This document shows, piece by piece, positions 4,957 to 5,385 of a stretch of DNA of 5,385 nt. The first letter of the stretch is position 1. The number at the start of each line of letters is the position of its first letter. The stretch spans positions 1 through 5,385 of the forward strand of contig JAPLJL010000270.1 of assembly GCA_026388615.1 (NCBI GenBank). Direction: 5' to 3'. Position numbers and translations under genes: made by a program. The notes under the pieces were generated by a model. It was not told the origin of the DNA. It did no database searches and was given only the letters and a program-made list of their open reading frames with translations. This DNA comes from Pseudomonadota bacterium. GTDB taxonomy: Bacteria > Desulfobacterota > JAPLJL01.

Positions 4957-5385
4957 ATGTTTCTCAATAAACCTTCTTTTGCGGTCGCGTTTACCCTCGC
5001 TTCCTTGATCCTGGCGGGAGGAGCTTGGGCCTCCGACCCGAAAACCGCCGTGCCGGAGAAGAAAACCCTCACCCGGACGGAAGATTTTGTGGTGGCGTAC
5101 GGCAAGGTTCTGCGGAAGAACCTGGGAGAAGATATCGGTCAACTCGGGCTTTTCGCTTTCCACGAAGGCAAACTGGTGCCCATTCCCTTCCAGATTGATG
5201 AAATCAACCAGGAAGGGGAGTGGGTCTTAACCCAGGTGCCTCCCACCCTGGCGGGAGAGGGCTTAAAACCCGAGCACGACGAGGACGACGGAAATCTCGA
5301 CGAAAATGACGAATTGGCTTTTATGGCCAGGGACGCGGGCGACCGGGTGGCCCAGGAAGGGTATCCGCCGGAAGCGCTCAAGGTG
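4957..5385 (+). CDS. Second tandem paralogue of the unrecognised exported protein (partial, C-terminus outside window)
   Basis: Open from ATG 4957 through the window end, 143 codons. GGGAGG (4948-4953) sits only 3 nt before the ATG, a tight spacing, but no better start is near and this one gives a signal peptide: short start with K5, hydrophobic core about 8-22, likely cleavage after AWA (residue 25) before SDP. By eye about 60 of some 98 aligned residues (33-131) match residues 37-134 of the 454-residue protein, with one single-residue gap. Shared blocks are EKKxLxR, DxVV, IPFQIDE (77-82 region), GEWVLTQVPP (87-96), and an acidic stretch ending DDGNLDENDELAFM and RDAGDRV. The signal peptides themselves are not similar, as expected for an old duplication. 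Function unknown; full length probably near 450 residues by analogy. Confidence 0.9.
   Translation, partial: MFLNKPSFAVAFTLASLILAGGAWASDPKTAVPEKKTLTRTEDFVVAYGKVLRKNLGEDIGQLGLFAFHEGKLVPIPFQIDEINQEGEWVLTQVPPTLAGEGLKPEHDEDDGNLDENDELAFMARDAGDRVAQEGYPPEALKV

Noticed and set aside
4782..5163. Two minus-strand frames (4782-5105, 4840-5163)
   Set aside because: They overlap the REPIN-like repeat and the start of the second paralogue, and have no protein-like features.

Overview
The window looks like chromosomal DNA of an anaerobic, respiratory bacterium, probably Desulfobacterota-like (former Deltaproteobacteria). This is inferred from a DMSO-reductase-type molybdoenzyme plus its Fe-S partner, GC-rich coding sequence, and intergenic gaps full of short palindromic repeats ending in motifs such as GCAATGAC and GTCATTC. 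No rRNA or taxon-specific marker is present, so the assignment is tentative. No tRNA, CRISPR array or complete transposase gene was seen.

Layout. Bases 1-396 (minus strand) hold the N-terminal 132 codons of a DmsB/PsrB-like four-cluster ferredoxin subunit, cut by the window edge. Bases 397-722 hold no gene but a dense cluster of palindromic repeats. Bases 723-2918 (minus) encode a complete 731-residue DmsA-like molybdopterin oxidoreductase without a Tat leader. Bases 2919-3111 are a divergent control region with back-to-back -35 boxes embedded in one 16-bp palindrome. Bases 3112-4476 (plus) encode a 454-residue exported protein of unrecognised family. Bases 4477-4956 hold no gene but three distinct repeat structures: a GTCATTCC-type palindrome, a 172-bp element with about 20-bp inverted ends, and a REPIN-like REP doublet, followed by a promoter. 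Bases 4957-5385 (plus) hold the first 143 codons of a second protein that is clearly a paralogue of the 454-residue one.

How the parts relate. The two minus-strand genes are the catalytic and electron-transfer subunits of one complex; a membrane anchor (DmsC/NrfD type) would be expected beyond base 1 but is not visible. The two plus-strand genes are a tandem duplication of a secreted protein family sharing a PFQIDE / GEWVLTQVPP / DDGNLDxNDELAFM core. Nothing in the sequence directly links the two gene pairs functionally, except that they are divergently transcribed from a shared, possibly co-regulated, control region.

The most interesting material is the mobile-repeat load: a repeat cluster wedged inside what should be a tight oxidoreductase operon, and three different repeat structures stacked between the two paralogues, two of which fold into the same outer-stem-plus-two-hairpins shape.
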